From the NCBI RefSeq assembly GCF_009455685.1, contig NZ_QPES01000002.1, forward strand, positions 1 to 64,000: a DNA stretch of 64,000 nt, written 5' to 3'. Shown here piece after piece: positions 17,824 to 26,873 of the stretch. Positions within the stretch are counted from its first letter, which is position 1; each line of letters starts with the position of its first letter. Position numbers and translations under genes: made by a program. The DNA comes from Paraburkholderia hayleyella (GTDB lineage: Bacteria > Pseudomonadota > Gammaproteobacteria > Burkholderiales > Burkholderiaceae). The notes beneath the pieces are model-generated. The model was given only the letters and a program-made list of their open reading frames with translations. It was not told the origin of the DNA and made no database searches.

Positions 17824-20004
17824 TTAAAGCGGGCCATATTCCAGGATTAAGGCATTGCCGTTGTCGGGATCGGTCATGGTATTGAGGGTGATGGGGCGCG
17901 AGAGTGTGACGTCTTCAATTATGTCGAGGATTTTTTGTTTAGCGTTCGCGCTGGCGCTGGCATAAGTCACTCTAAAAGTGATTTTTGTGTTTTGATCTTG
18001 TAGAAATAATTCGAAGTATTGGGCGTAAGCCTGCTCGAATTCCTTTCTTATCTGAAGCTCGTCGAACCCGCTGATATCAATTGTCGGGATGTCCGATATG
18101 GCGTTCATGACAATATTGGGCACGATTTTCAATGAATCTGTTGCTTGTCTGTTTGAATCAGATATGACTTGAAGGGGTGAGCTGGTTTCCTGTGAATCCT
18201 CAGGATGATCATGGGCAATCTGCGCCAGATTTTCAGTTAAGGCGTTTTTGGGTGCGCACAGTGAGGCTTGATAAGCCATGGTGACGTCTTTTATTCTTGC
18301 CATAATAAAATCAGAAAAACTCTTGATGCCGGGATGGGTGGCGTGCTTCTGTAGCACGCTGTTAATGTCCGGCAGTATGCCGGGCTGGGCTTGCGCTAAC
18401 TGTTCAAATTCATCAGTTAAAAGATCGCGCAGTTTGTTAATTGAAGATTCGGGAAGTTTCTGGGTTTCTGGTGAAAAAATATATTCCAGAAAGGCGGTGA
18501 AATATCTTACGGCATTGTTTTTATAGAGTGCGCTATTGGTTTTGATATTTTTGAGTGCCTGTTTGCAGGAGGCGAGCAGTATGAGTGACTCCGTGGATTC
18601 AGTGCAATGTGAAATAGCTAATAAAGGCAGTGTTAAGCTTAATAATTTAATTTTGGAGATAATTATGGCTAGTTTTTCCCGGACAGGATCGGCGCCTGCT
18701 ATGTCAGCGGAAAACTGGAGGCTGTCGACGAGTTTTTTGGTATCCAGATAATTCCAGTCCGCGGCGTTGGGATCAAGCACCGTATTGACAAAATTGAATG
18801 CCGAATCGATTAATTTAGTCGAGCCGATCTGGCATGCATGGTTCAGATAGCAAGCAATATCATTTGAGCTCCACGGTCTGGTGGATGCTCTGTTGATTAA
18901 CTTTCTAAAAATAAAATTGCAGGGAGTGGCAATTTCAGGGTGAGATGTATATTCGGATTTAATTGACGTGACAGTTAGCGTAGCGAAAATAATGAATTTC
19001 GACGCAATGGTTTTATATTGAGAATTCTGGATGACGTTGGCAACTGTTTCCAGCGTTTCCTTGGTGATATCTGAATACCCTATTTTGTGGGCGCTCTGCA
19101 GTATTTTGAACAAAGTATCGGAGTGTATGATATCTTTGTTTTCAAGAATAAAAAAATCAAGTGAACGATAAAAATTTAATAAATAACCCTCTGGGTCTTT
19201 GATTAAATCCAGGCCGCCTGCAATTTTAACGAGAAAATAATTAATGGGGATGATCTGCTGGGCCGGTTTTTTCCTGAATTGATTGACGCAGCGATTAAAT
19301 GCATGCTCCAGAGAAAGGGCTTCGTTGGTCGTTATGTTTACAGTAACACTATTTGCACTGTGTTTTTTTTGTTCGCGGAGAAAGCAGAGATTGTTGCCGC
19401 TCATTGCTGTGGACAACGTGATAAATTCATTTGACTTTCTTATCAAATCAAACTGCCATACGCCAGACGATTCCACAGATTTAAAAGTAAGATTAATTGT
19501 TTGGGGCGCTTGCTGGGCCAGATTATTTTTGGTCTGATATGGGTTGGTGTGATGATTGTTTCTGGAATAAGGGTGAGCGCGTCTGGTTTGCTGCCGGGTC
19601 TGGTCGTGAGCGCGTCTGGTTTGCTGCCGGGTCTGGTCGATTAAATACTTGTGATTATAAAAAGACGGTTGCTGGTCTTGTTGATAGGTGTTGGCGCGTA
19701 AATGCGGGTTGGTGGAATTCGGTTGCTCGATGGGAGTGGAATAATAGGTATTGGACCAGAGCTGTTGCGAAGAAAAATTATCAGAATAAGGATTTTGATT
19801 TGAATAGTCGTTATATGGAAAAGGATTTTGCGGAGAAAAATATGAGGTATTGTTGGTGTTGTGCGTCTGAAACTGGTTAGTGTTTTGGTTAGTGTTTTGG
19901 TTAGTGTTGAATATGGAGTGGAATGGATTAATTCTTGTCATGGATAAGCCCGAATTTTTGCTGGAATGTACGGTTAAGTAACAAAGTATGCATTTTGGTT
20001 CCAT
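17824..20004 (-). CDS. AT-rich orphan protein, copy 1
   Basis: I do not recognise this 726-aa family. Residues 30-180 are low complexity, rich in Asn, Gln, Thr, Pro and Tyr, with tandem repeats. Residues 185-640 look alpha-helical with no membrane segment or signal peptide. The C-terminal 90 residues contain IPTIDISGFDELQIRKEFEQ and end ALILEYGPL. Codon use is AT-rich against GC-rich surroundings. A near copy lies at 22668-24725 and a broken paralog follows each copy. The ATG at 20004 (MEPK) is preferred because the paralog keeps the same 22-residue leader spacing with synonymous changes (His CAT/CAC, Gly GGC/GGT). ATG 19941 (MTRINPF) is the alternative. A secreted effector is possible but unproven. 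Confidence 0.72.
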   Translation of the reverse strand: MEPKCILCYLTVHSSKNSGLSMTRINPFHSIFNTNQNTNQNTNQFQTHNTNNTSYFSPQNPFPYNDYSNQNPYSDNFSSQQLWSNTYYSTPIEQPNSTNPHLRANTYQQDQQPSFYNHKYLIDQTRQQTRRAHDQTRQQTRRAHPYSRNNHHTNPYQTKNNLAQQAPQTINLTFKSVESSGVWQFDLIRKSNEFITLSTAMSGNNLCFLREQKKHSANSVTVNITTNEALSLEHAFNRCVNQFRKKPAQQIIPINYFLVKIAGGLDLIKDPEGYLLNFYRSLDFFILENKDIIHSDTLFKILQSAHKIGYSDITKETLETVANVIQNSQYKTIASKFIIFATLTVTSIKSEYTSHPEIATPCNFIFRKLINRASTRPWSSNDIACYLNHACQIGSTKLIDSAFNFVNTVLDPNAADWNYLDTKKLVDSLQFSADIAGADPVREKLAIIISKIKLLSLTLPLLAISHCTESTESLILLASCKQALKNIKTNSALYKNNAVRYFTAFLEYIFSPETQKLPESSINKLRDLLTDEFEQLAQAQPGILPDINSVLQKHATHPGIKSFSDFIMARIKDVTMAYQASLCAPKNALTENLAQIAHDHPEDSQETSSPLQVISDSNRQATDSLKIVPNIVMNAISDIPTIDISGFDELQIRKEFEQAYAQYFELFLQDQNTKITFRVTYASASANAKQKILDIIEDVTLSRPITLNTMTDPDNGNALILEYGPL
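19574..19639 (-). repeat. 33-bp tandem repeat, two units
   Basis: Two identical 33-base units encode an 11-residue repeat (core QTRQQTRRAH) in the low-complexity N-terminal part of the AT-rich gene. The downstream copy of the gene has only one unit. Being a multiple of three, it changes length without breaking the frame. Confidence 0.85.
19874..19909 (-). repeat. 12-bp tandem repeat, three units
   Basis: Three units of about 12 bases (tggttagtgttt) encode repeated Asn-Thr-Asn-Gln near the N-terminus of the AT-rich gene. The downstream gene copy lacks the expansion. This is a slippage-prone in-frame repeat. Confidence 0.8.
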
Positions 20005-20215
20005 GCCACATGTCAAATCATGGCGTTAAAAATATCTGTGTTGTCAGGTATTTCTTTTGCACCGCGCCGGAACATGGTGTCTTTCACGTGCCAGGCGTTG
20101 TCTGATTGTCGATTCGCAGCATCGCGTGCTGGCGAGTCCGGATGGGCATGGGCTGGTACGGCGTGATCGTGCAGGTACAGGCTGGCGCGGTTTAAGCGCG
20201 TCAACTGTACCTGCA

Positions 20216-22135
20216 TCATGCGGCCCTGATCCCGTTAGGGATGGGCCGTGTCAGCTTTGCTGGCCTGAGGCCTGAGGTCTGAAGGGTGAGCGCTGGATGG
20301 GTTTGCGTGCCATTCGCCTTGGGATTGAACTCGGGTTGAGATTCGCTTATTTTTTTCTCTATTGATTTGAGCAGGGTGCGAAGTGATGCCCGAACGCCTG
20401 ATGTCTCTTTCCGGCTATCCGCAAGAATGTGAGTCGTATTTTGAGTGAAGGTTTCTTTTAGTGCGATAAGCATATTGTAATGAAGCAATGCCAAAGGATT
20501 ATTTACGCTTGTCGTGTCATGGTTAATAATGTATTTTTCCAGAGCGCTCTGCGCGGCTGGGTAATTGTAGCTGCGGCGGACCGATGATATTTTTGATGCA
20601 ATAGTACGGAAAATAGTCTCGAGTTCAGGCGTAATAGTGCAGTCATTTAATGACTGGCCGATGTTTAACAGTATTTGAGGTTCGAAGTGCGCTAGCTGTT
20701 TAATGGCATAATCTAAAACTCGAACAACTGGTCAATCGAGTTGAGGGGCAGCGTCTGGATTTCAGGTGAAAAAAGATAAGTCAGAAGATTTTTAAAAAAT
20801 TCTTCAGGATTTTTCTGGCTGAATCTGCTGTTGGCGGCGAAATTGAGTGCTGTCACAGCGGCATCGAGTAAAGCGGATGATGCCGCGGAATCGTTGGTGT
20901 ACGAAATGATTGAGAAAGTTGTCTCTAGTTCATGGGTTTTAAATTTCGGAATCATTTTGGCCAGTTTTGCCAGTATCAGGTCGGCGTTCCGCCTGTTATC
21001 GTAAAATTTTAAACCATCGACCATTTTTTTATATTGGGAATAATTCCAGTCTTCGTTGTGAGGGTTGATTTTTTCGCTAATAAAGTAAAGGGCTTTATTG
21101 ATTGCGGCATGTGACGCGATCAGATGGGCATCGAGAAAAAAACTGGAGAGGTCGATTGCAGGCCACGGATCGTCGTTGGCTTTATCGAGAACATTTTGAT
21201 AAAGAAGTTCGCAGGCTCTGGCAATCTCCGGGCTCTCTATGTTTTTTATACTACATAGGGTTTTGTTCAGAAGATTGAATGTTGGAACATACCTGTTTTG
21301 CAGAAGGAATTTTGCCAGATCGTTATAAAAATCCAATAGATAATTATTTTTATCTTTTATGAGTTTTAGATTGTCCAGCACCTCGCTGAGATCGAGCTTT
21401 GCTTGCCAGCTATCGATTTGGCCTTTACTTCTGTGTGGTTGGGTAACGCAACGGTTAAAGGTTTGCTGCAAGCACAAGGCTTCTTTTTGTGTGATATTTA
21501 TAATGATGCTTTGCGAGGGATTTATTTTAACCCCTTTGTTGAAATAGGGGTTTATGCAGCCAGTTGCATTTTTCAGGGCATCGAATGTATCTGCTCCTTG
21601 CATCTGGTTAAAATCCCACAAGCCCGAAAATTCAACTGAATCAAAATTTAAATTATCTGGCTGGATAAAATTCAGGGTTGAATTGGCTTGTATCGGGCTG
21701 GGTTGAATTGGGTTGAAATTGTCATTAATTACTGTTGAGTTATGGTTGTTATGGTTGTTATGGTATTGGTTTTGATAAGTATCGTGCTGGCGCTGATGTA
21801 TATTGTTATCGAAATTATTGCGTCGATAAGGGTGCGGGCGGTTGATTTTCCCACTGTTGCCTGGCGAATAAGTTGGGCGATGTGAGTTGAGTAAATGGGG
21901 GCTTGATTTGAATATTGGCCGGAGCGGGAACTGTACTCGTCAATTTTATAAGAGGGGCGGTGGATGGAGTTTTATTGCCGAAAATTGAGTTATTGCTGGT
22001 TTCCAGATTGACGGGGCGGCGGGCATTATATTCGGTGTAATTTCCGGCGCTGGATGGAATTCTTTGTGACATGGGTAAACCATAATTATGGTTAAAGTGT
22101 CCCAGTAAGAGACAAGGCCTGTGTTTTGGTTCCAC
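20216..22135 (-). pseudogene. Broken paralog of the AT-rich gene, copy 1
   Basis: Three frames in succession encode pieces aligned with the intact AT-rich protein. The first is MEPKHRPC... (22135-21815). The second runs from HPYRRNNFDNN through ESSGVW-like SVEFSGLWDF to FSPEIQTLPLNSIDQLFEF (ends 20713). The third carries LAHFEPQILLNIGQSLND to 20216. Matching blocks in the intact gene are HPYSRNN, NITTNEALSLEHAFNRC, ADWNYLDTKKLVDSL and LAQAQPGILPDINSVL. The last break is a one-base shift in the TTTT run near 20718, shared by copy 2, so it predates the duplication. At least two shifts are needed for a full protein. Confidence 0.8.
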
Positions 22136-22152
22136 GCTTCATATTGCCCGCC

Positions 22153-22554
22153 TTAAAACCCACTCTCGCGCAGCAATGCCGCGCTCAAATGCTGCAACCC
22201 CAGCCCCAGCATGCTGCGACGCTGGCCTTCGATTTGCAGCTCGCCGCGCGTCTCGCGCAATTCCGCTTCATGGCCGCGCACGCGCAGCGCCAGATCCGGT
22301 TCGTCGAGCACACTCAGCGTCGTGCCTGCCGCGACCTGTCCCATGGGATGAAGCGTCTGCAAGCGCGCTGGAAATGGCGCATAGAGATGCAGCAGATGCT
22401 CGGCCCGGGCCACGCCTACCGCATGCACCTGGGCATGCCATGGCACGGCTAGCAATAGCGCCAGCACGGCGCCCGCCAACCCGAACAGCCGTCGCCGCGA
22501 GGACGGGAAATGAGCGCGCTGCACCCAGACATAGTTCAGTTCGCGCCAGACCAC
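22153..22554 (-). pseudogene. Remnant of the M50-HlyD fusion gene
   Basis: This 133-aa open frame holds the segment WRELNYVW to HEAELR of the intact protein at 26874-29042 joined in frame to ETRGELQIEGQ and its C-terminus. The join at CGCGCAA (22254-22260) removes 510 bp, a multiple of three, so the frame survived. Its apparent ATG-like start comes from the fused tolC piece. The membrane protease core and the PqqD domain are absent, so it cannot be functional as the parent. Confidence 0.88.
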
Positions 22555-22666
22555 ACGTTGTTATAGAGGTACTTGTTCGAGTCGTACTGCGAGCTGAGAT
22601 CCAGCGTGACGTTAGGCCAGAGCTGCGCCTTGGCGATCTTCAGGTCGTTTTCGTTGACGCGCTTGT
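22549..22666 (-). pseudogene. 118-bp internal fragment of tolC
   Basis: The stretch matches 31772-31889 inside tolC with one difference seen (gctgcgcc versus gctgtgcc). Its left edge shares GACC with the M50-HlyD sequence, a 4-base microhomology. Its right edge joins directly to the last codons of the AT-rich gene with no shared base. It marks the original duplication junction. Confidence 0.9.
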
Positions 22667-22667
22667 A

Positions 22668-24725
22668 TTAAAGCGGGCCATATTCCAGGATTAAGGCATT
22701 GCCGTTGTCGGGATCGGTCATGGTATTGAAGGTGATGGGGCGCGAGAGTGTGACGTCTTCAATCATGTCGAGGATTTTTTGTTTAGCGTTCGCGCTGGCG
22801 CTGGCATAAGTCACTCTAAAAGTGATTTTTGTGTTTTGATTCTGTAGAAATAATTCGATGTATTGGGCGTAGGCCTGTTCGAATTTCTTTCTTGTCTGAA
22901 GCTCGTCAGGCCCGCTGATATCAATTGTCGGAATATCCGATATGGCGTTCATGACAATATTGGGCACGATTTTCAATGAATCTGTTGCTTGTCTGTTTGA
23001 ATCAGGTATGACTTGAAGGGGTGAGTTGATTTTCTGTGAATCTTCAGGATTATCATGGGTCATCTGCGCCTGATTTTCAGTTAAAGCGTTTTTGGGTGCG
23101 CGCAGTGAGGCTTGATAAGCCATGGTGATGTCTTTTATTCTTGCCATAATAAAATCAGAAAAACTCTTGATGCCGGGATGGGTGGCGTACCTCTGTAGCA
23201 CGCTGTTAATGTTCGGCAGTATGCGGGGCTGGGCTTGCGCTAACTTTTCAAATTCATCAGTTAAAAGATTGCGCAGTTTGTTAATTGAAGATTTGGGAAG
23301 TTTCTGGGTTTCTGGTGAAAAAATATATTCCAGAAAATCGGCGAAATATTTTACGGCATTGTTTTTATAGAATACGCTATTGGTTTTGATGTTTTTGAGT
23401 GCCTGTTTGCAGGAGGCGAGCAGTATGAGTGACTCCGTGGATTCAGTGCAATGTGAAATAGCTAATAAAGGCAGTGTTAAGCTTAATAATTCAATTTTGG
23501 AGATAACTATGGCTAGTTTTTCCCGGACAGGATCGGCGCCTGCTATGTCAGCGGAAAACTGGAGGCTGTCGACGATTTTTTTGGTATCCGGATAATTCCA
23601 GTCCGCGGCGTTGGGATCAAACACCGTATTGGCAAAATTGAATGCCGAATCGATTAATTTAGTCGAGCCGATCTGGCATGCATGGTTCAGATAGGAAGAA
23701 ATATCATTTGAGCTCCACGGGCGGGTGGATGCTGTGTTGATTAACTTTCCAAAAATAAAATTGCAGTGGGTAGCAATTTCGGAGTGAGAGGCATATTCAG
23801 ATTTAATTGACGTGATAGTTAGCGTGGAGCAAATAATAGATTTCGGCGCGATGGTTTTATATTGGGGATTCTGGATAATTTTGGTAACTGTTTCCAGCGT
23901 TTCCCTGGCAATCTTTGGGTACCCTATTTTGTGGGTGCTCCGCAGTATTCTGAACAAAGTATCGAAGTGTATGATGTTTTTGTTTTCAAGAATAAAAAAA
24001 TCAAGTGAGCGATAAAAATTTAATAAATAACCCTCTGGATCTTTGATTAAATCCAGGCCATCTGCAATTTTAATGAGAAAATAATTAATGGTGGATTTTT
24101 TATGCTGGTCCGGTTTTTGCTTGGCTTGATTAGCGCAACGATTAAATGCATGGTCCAGAGAAATGGCTTCGTTGGCCGTTATGTTTACAGCAACACTATT
24201 TGCACTGTATTTTTTTTGTTCGCGGAGAAAGCAGAGATTGTTGCCGTTTATTGCTGTGGACAACGCGACAAATTCATCTGACTTTCTTATCAAATCAAGC
24301 TGCCATACGCCAGACGATTCCACGGAGTTAAAAGTAAAAAAATTTGTCTGGGGCATTTGCTGGGCCAGATTATTTTTGGTCTGATATGGGTCGGTGTGAT
24401 GATTGTTGCGGGAATAAGGGTGAGTGCGTTTGGTTTGCTGCCAGGTCTGGTCGATTGAATAATCTTTATTAGAAGAAGATGCTCGCTGGAATGGTTGATC
24501 TTGCTGGAATGGTTGATAGGTGTTGGCGCGTAAAGACGGGTTGGTGGAATCCGGTTGTTTGAAGGGAGGGAAAGATGAGGTGTTACTGGTGTTATCCGTT
24601 TCAAACTGGTTAGTGGTTGGGTTGTTGTGGAATGAGGCCTGGAATGGATTAATTCTTGTCATGGATAAGCCCGAATTTTTGCTGGAATGTTCGGTTAAGT
24701 GACAAAGTATGCGTTTTGGTTCCAT
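22668..24725 (-). CDS. AT-rich orphan protein, copy 2
   Basis: This 685-aa protein is the duplicate of the gene at 17824-20004, shorter by 41 residues in the repeat-rich N-terminal region. The C-terminal two thirds align without gaps by eye, but substitutions are frequent and many change the amino acid (for example FDELQIRKEF becomes PDELQTRKKF). Differences cluster strongly around 23750-24000. The flanking duplicated DNA differs much less. The ATG at 24725 (MEPK) is chosen as for copy 1; ATG 24662 is the alternative. Function unknown. Confidence 0.72.
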   Translation of the reverse strand: MEPKRILCHLTEHSSKNSGLSMTRINPFQASFHNNPTTNQFETDNTSNTSSFPPFKQPDSTNPSLRANTYQPFQQDQPFQRASSSNKDYSIDQTWQQTKRTHPYSRNNHHTDPYQTKNNLAQQMPQTNFFTFNSVESSGVWQLDLIRKSDEFVALSTAINGNNLCFLREQKKYSANSVAVNITANEAISLDHAFNRCANQAKQKPDQHKKSTINYFLIKIADGLDLIKDPEGYLLNFYRSLDFFILENKNIIHFDTLFRILRSTHKIGYPKIARETLETVTKIIQNPQYKTIAPKSIICSTLTITSIKSEYASHSEIATHCNFIFGKLINTASTRPWSSNDISSYLNHACQIGSTKLIDSAFNFANTVFDPNAADWNYPDTKKIVDSLQFSADIAGADPVREKLAIVISKIELLSLTLPLLAISHCTESTESLILLASCKQALKNIKTNSVFYKNNAVKYFADFLEYIFSPETQKLPKSSINKLRNLLTDEFEKLAQAQPRILPNINSVLQRYATHPGIKSFSDFIMARIKDITMAYQASLRAPKNALTENQAQMTHDNPEDSQKINSPLQVIPDSNRQATDSLKIVPNIVMNAISDIPTIDISGPDELQTRKKFEQAYAQYIELFLQNQNTKITFRVTYASASANAKQKILDMIEDVTLSRPITFNTMTDPDNGNALILEYGPL

Positions 24726-24946
24726 GCCGCATGTCAAATCATGGCGTTAAAAATATCTGTGCTGTCAGGTATTTCTTTTGCACCGCGCCGGAGCATGGTG
24801 TCTTTCACGTGCCAGGCGTTATCTGATTGTCGATTCGCAGCATCGCGTGCTGGCGAGTCCGGATGGGCATGGGGGCTGGTACGGCGTGATCGTGCAGGTA
24901 CAGAGGTACAGGCTGGCGCGGTTTAAGCGCGTCAGCTGTACCTGCA

Positions 24947-26856
24947 TCATGCGGCCCTGATCCCGTTAGGGATGGGCCGTGTCAGCTTTGCTGGCCTGAG
25001 GCCTGAGGCCTGAAGGGTGAGCGCTGGACGGGTTTGCGTGCCATTCGCCTTGGGATTGAACTCGGGTTGAGATTCGCTTATTTTTTTCTCTATTGATTTG
25101 AGCAGGGTGCGAAGTGATGCCCGAACGCCTGATGTCTCTTTCCGGCTATCCGCAAGAATGTGAGTCGTATTTTGAGTGAAGGTTTCTTTTAGTGCGATAA
25201 GCATATTGTAATGAAGCAATGCCAAAGGATTATTTACGCTTGTCGTGTCATGGTTAATAATGTATTTTTCCAGAGCGCTCTGCGCGGCTGGGTAATTGTA
25301 GCTGCGGCGGACCGATGATATTTTTGATGCAATAGTACGGAAAATAGTCTCGAGTTCAGGCGTAATAGTGCAGTCATTTAATGACTGGCCGATGTTTAAC
25401 AGTATTTGAGGTTCGAAGTGCGCTAGCTGTTTAATGGCATAATCTAAAACTCGAACAACTGGTCAATCGAGTTGAGGGGCAGCGTCTGGATTTCAGGTGA
25501 AAAAAGATAAGCCAGAAGATTTTTAAAAAATTCTTCAGGATTTTTCTGGCTGAATCTGCTGTTGGCGGCGAAATTGAGTGTTGTCACAGCGGCATCGAGT
25601 AAAGCGGATGATGCCGCGGAATCGTTGGTGTACGAAATGATTGAGAAAGTTGTCTCTAGTTCATGGGTTTTAAATTTCGGAATCATTTTGGCCAGTTTTG
25701 CCAGTATCAGGTCGGCGTTCCGCCTGTTATCGTAAAATTTTAAACCATCGACCATTTTTTTATATTGGGAATAATTCCAGTCTTCGTTGTGAGGGTTGAT
25801 TTTTTCGCTAATAAAGTAAAGGGCTTTATTGATTGCGGCATGCGACGCGATCAGATGGGCATCGAGAAAAAAACTGGAGGTCGATTGCAGGCCACGGATC
25901 GTCGTTGGCTTTATCGAGAACATTTTGATAAAGAAGTTCGCAGGCTCTGGCAATCTCCGGGCTCTCTATGTTTTTTATACTACATAGGGTTTTGTTCAGA
26001 AGATTGAATGTTGGAACATACCTGTTTTGCAGAAGGAATTTTGCCAGATCGTTATAAAAATCCAATAGATAATTATTTTTATCTTTTATGAGTTTTAGAT
26101 TGTCCAGCACCTCGCTGAGATCGAGCTTTGCTTGCCAGCTATCGATTTGACCTTTATTTCTGTGTAGTTGGGTAACGCAACGGTTAAAGGTTTGCTGCAA
26201 GCACAAGGCTTCTTGTCGTGTGATATTTATAATGATGTTTTGCGAAGAATTTATTTTAACCCCTTTGTTGAAATAGGGGTTTATGCAGCCAGTTGCATTT
26301 TTCAGGGCATCGAATGTATCTGCTCCTTGCATCTGGTTAAAATCCCACAAGCCCGAAAATTCAACTGAATTAAAATTTAAATTATCTGGCTGGATAAAAT
26401 TCAGGGTTGAATTGGCTTGTATCGGGCTGGGTTGAATTGGGTTGAAATTGTCATTAATTACTGTTGAGTTATGGTTGTTATGGTATTGGTTTTGATAAGT
26501 ATCGTGCTGGCGCTGATGTATATTGTTATCGAAATTATTGCGTCGATAAGGGTGCGGGCGGTTGATTTCCCCACTGTTGCCTGGCGAATAAGTTGGGCGA
26601 TGTGAGTTGAATAAATGGGGGCTTGATTTGAATATTGGCCGGAGCGGGAGCTGTACTCGTCAATTTTATAAGAGGGGGCGGTGGATGGAGTTTTATTGCC
26701 GAAAATTGAGTTATTGCTGGTTTCCAGATTGACGGGGCGGCGGGCATTATATTCGGTGTAATTTCCGGCGCTGGATGGAATTCTTTGTGACATGGGTAAA
26801 CCATAATTGTGGTTAAAGTGTCCCAGTAAGAGACAAGGCCTGTGTTTTGGTTCCAC
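24947..26856 (-). pseudogene. Broken paralog of the AT-rich gene, copy 2
   Basis: This repeats 20216-22135 with very few base differences. It shares the shift in the TTTT run near 25449. It has an extra 2-base loss near 25877 (ggagaggtcg becomes ggaggtcg) that splits the middle frame into 25826-26350 and 25444-25953. It also has five instead of four Gs near 26673, which changes the N-terminal frame. Decay therefore continued after the duplication. Confidence 0.8.
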
Positions 26857-26873
26857 GCTTCATATTGCCCGCC

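Larger units (their letters stand above)
17823..22666. repeat. Upstream copy of a 9.2-kb tandem duplication, internally deleted
   Basis: This 4,844-bp block repeats 22667-31889 head to tail. It contains an AT-rich gene, its broken paralog, a C-terminal piece of the M50-HlyD gene and a 118-bp piece of tolC. Relative to the downstream copy it lacks 510 bp (joined at 22254-22260, CGCGCAA) and 3,992 bp (joined at 22549-22552, GACC). A net 123-bp length difference falls in the first gene. Unit length 9,223 minus 510 minus 3,992 plus 123 gives 4,844, which closes exactly. Confidence 0.88.

Noticed and set aside
20013..20219. 68-aa frame on the minus strand between the AT-rich genes
   Set aside because: The duplicated copy near 24735-24950 has small insertions that break the frame, so it does not look maintained.
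17823..26870. Insertion sequence or composite transposon as the cause of the duplication
   Set aside because: No transposase gene, terminal inverted repeats or target-site duplication at the junctions; joints are blunt or short microhomologies.
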